From Bradyrhizobium sp. 141 (GTDB lineage: Bacteria; Pseudomonadota; Alphaproteobacteria; Rhizobiales; Xanthobacteraceae): DNA of 64,000 bases. The stretch covers positions 186,001 to 250,000 of the forward strand of contig NZ_JADPKR010000108.1 in the NCBI RefSeq assembly GCF_023074055.1. The letters are read 5' to 3'. The notes under the pieces are model-generated. The model ran no database searches. It had not been told where the DNA came from and saw only the letters and a list, made by a program, of their open reading frames with translations. Positions 63,668-64,000 of the stretch are shown one piece after another. Every line of letters begins with the position of its first letter. Within the stretch, counting starts at the first letter, position 1. The position numbers were made by a program, and so were the translations under genes.

Positions 63668-64000
63668 TCAGTGCCTGACCACCAGCACCGAGCATTTGGC
63701 GTAGCGCACGACGTGCCCGGCGTTGGAGCCGAGGAAATAGGTGCGCATCGCCGGCCGGTGCGAGGTCATCACGATCAAATCGGCCTTCATGTGCGTGGCT
63801 TCCTCCAGAATCTCGTGGTAGATGCCGCCCTGGCGCACCACGCTGGAGATCCGCGCTTGCTCGATGCCGGATTCGCGCGCGACGATGACGAGCGCCTCTT
63901 CCGAGGTCTGGCGCTGCTGCTCATCGAAATCGGCCGGCACGTATTCGGCCAGCATCACCGGCGTCATCGGCAGCACGTTGAGCAGGCGCACCATGCCGCT
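63668..64000 (-). CDS. Universal stress protein (UspA family), partial
   Basis: The frame runs off the right edge, so the N-terminal part is missing. The visible ~110 residues are the C-terminal two thirds of a single UspA domain: ISSVVRQGGIYHEILEEATH, MKADLIVMTSHRPAMRTYFL, then GSNAGHVVRYAKCSVLVVRH. The G-S-N-A-G-H-V and V-L-V-V-R motifs are those of the ATP-binding USP type, with the glycine loop slightly changed (HRPAMRTYFLGSNA). An ATG at 63994 is probably internal. USPs are often under general stress control. Confidence 0.88.
   Translation of the reverse strand, partial: SGMVRLLNVLPMTPVMLAEYVPADFDEQQRQTSEEALVIVARESGIEQARISSVVRQGGIYHEILEEATHMKADLIVMTSHRPAMRTYFLGSNAGHVVRYAKCSVLVVRH

Noticed and set aside
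1..64000. tRNA, rRNA, insertion sequence, prophage or integrase genes
   Set aside because: No T-arm motif with matching acceptor stem, no transposase or integrase domain, and no phage structural protein was recognised on either strand.

Overview
The window looks like a chromosomal segment of a Bradyrhizobium-type alphaproteobacterium (Nitrobacteraceae, order Hyphomicrobiales). The grounds are high GC with strong third-position GC, a Rhizobiales-type growth-pole-ring giant protein, a rhizobial MctP monocarboxylate permease with its DUF3311 partner, an EcfG-type general-stress promoter, a TTAA-N7-TTAA CtrA-type box, and dense families of short palindromic intergenic repeats typical of this group. 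I see no tRNA, rRNA, insertion sequence, phage gene or CRISPR array. The taxonomic call is an inference from gene content.

Layout, left to right. 1-5 kb: the 3' end of a molybdenum hydroxylase large subunit, a class II cytochrome c, a PLP-dependent Cys/Met-metabolism enzyme, a CHRD protein, a diheme cytochrome c and a stand-alone Lrp/AsnC sensor domain. 4.9-6.9 kb: a hybrid histidine kinase whose membrane domain matches plant ethylene receptors. 7-15 kb: thiD, an LpxH-like phosphoesterase paired with a GT4 glycosyltransferase, a threonine/serine dehydratase, a secreted caspase-like protein, a fucose mutarotase, a VOC protein and small hypotheticals. 15-22 kb: an Ala/Glu/Pro-rich protein, an MFS transporter, a dipeptide-epimerase-type enolase, and an Mla-type lipid transport operon (permease with STAS domain, ATPase, MlaD).

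22-28.4 kb: DUF3311-mctP, then an SSS-PAS hybrid kinase and a LuxR-type response regulator, which together look like a monocarboxylate sensing and uptake module. 28.4-35 kb: a 1945-residue membrane-anchored repeat protein (growth pole ring GPR/RgsE type) divergent from an Hpt protein, with a CtrA-type box between them. 35-41.4 kb: a [2Fe-2S] ferredoxin, a thioesterase, a thioredoxin-reductase-like ferredoxin-NADP reductase, secreted proteins and a TonB siderophore receptor. 41.6-43.2 kb: a CYTH-CHAD protein.

43.2-51.2 kb, all on the minus strand: a complete glucarate/galactarate catabolic cluster (garD, ketoglutarate-semialdehyde dehydrogenase, gudD, kdgD, LysR regulator, gudP). Both dehydratases feed one product that KdgD and the aldehyde dehydrogenase take to 2-oxoglutarate. 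The uptake gene gudP carries an in-frame TGA where its family has tryptophan. 51.5-64 kb: an SGNH hydrolase, an LPG-synthase-type membrane protein, an EcfG-promoted DUF892 ferritin-like gene, a DHA2 exporter, an MHYT-PAS-GGDEF-EAL protein, membrane hypotheticals, a MocR regulator, a DUF1127 protein, a 1.1 kb repeat-rich gap, and the 3' part of a universal stress protein gene.
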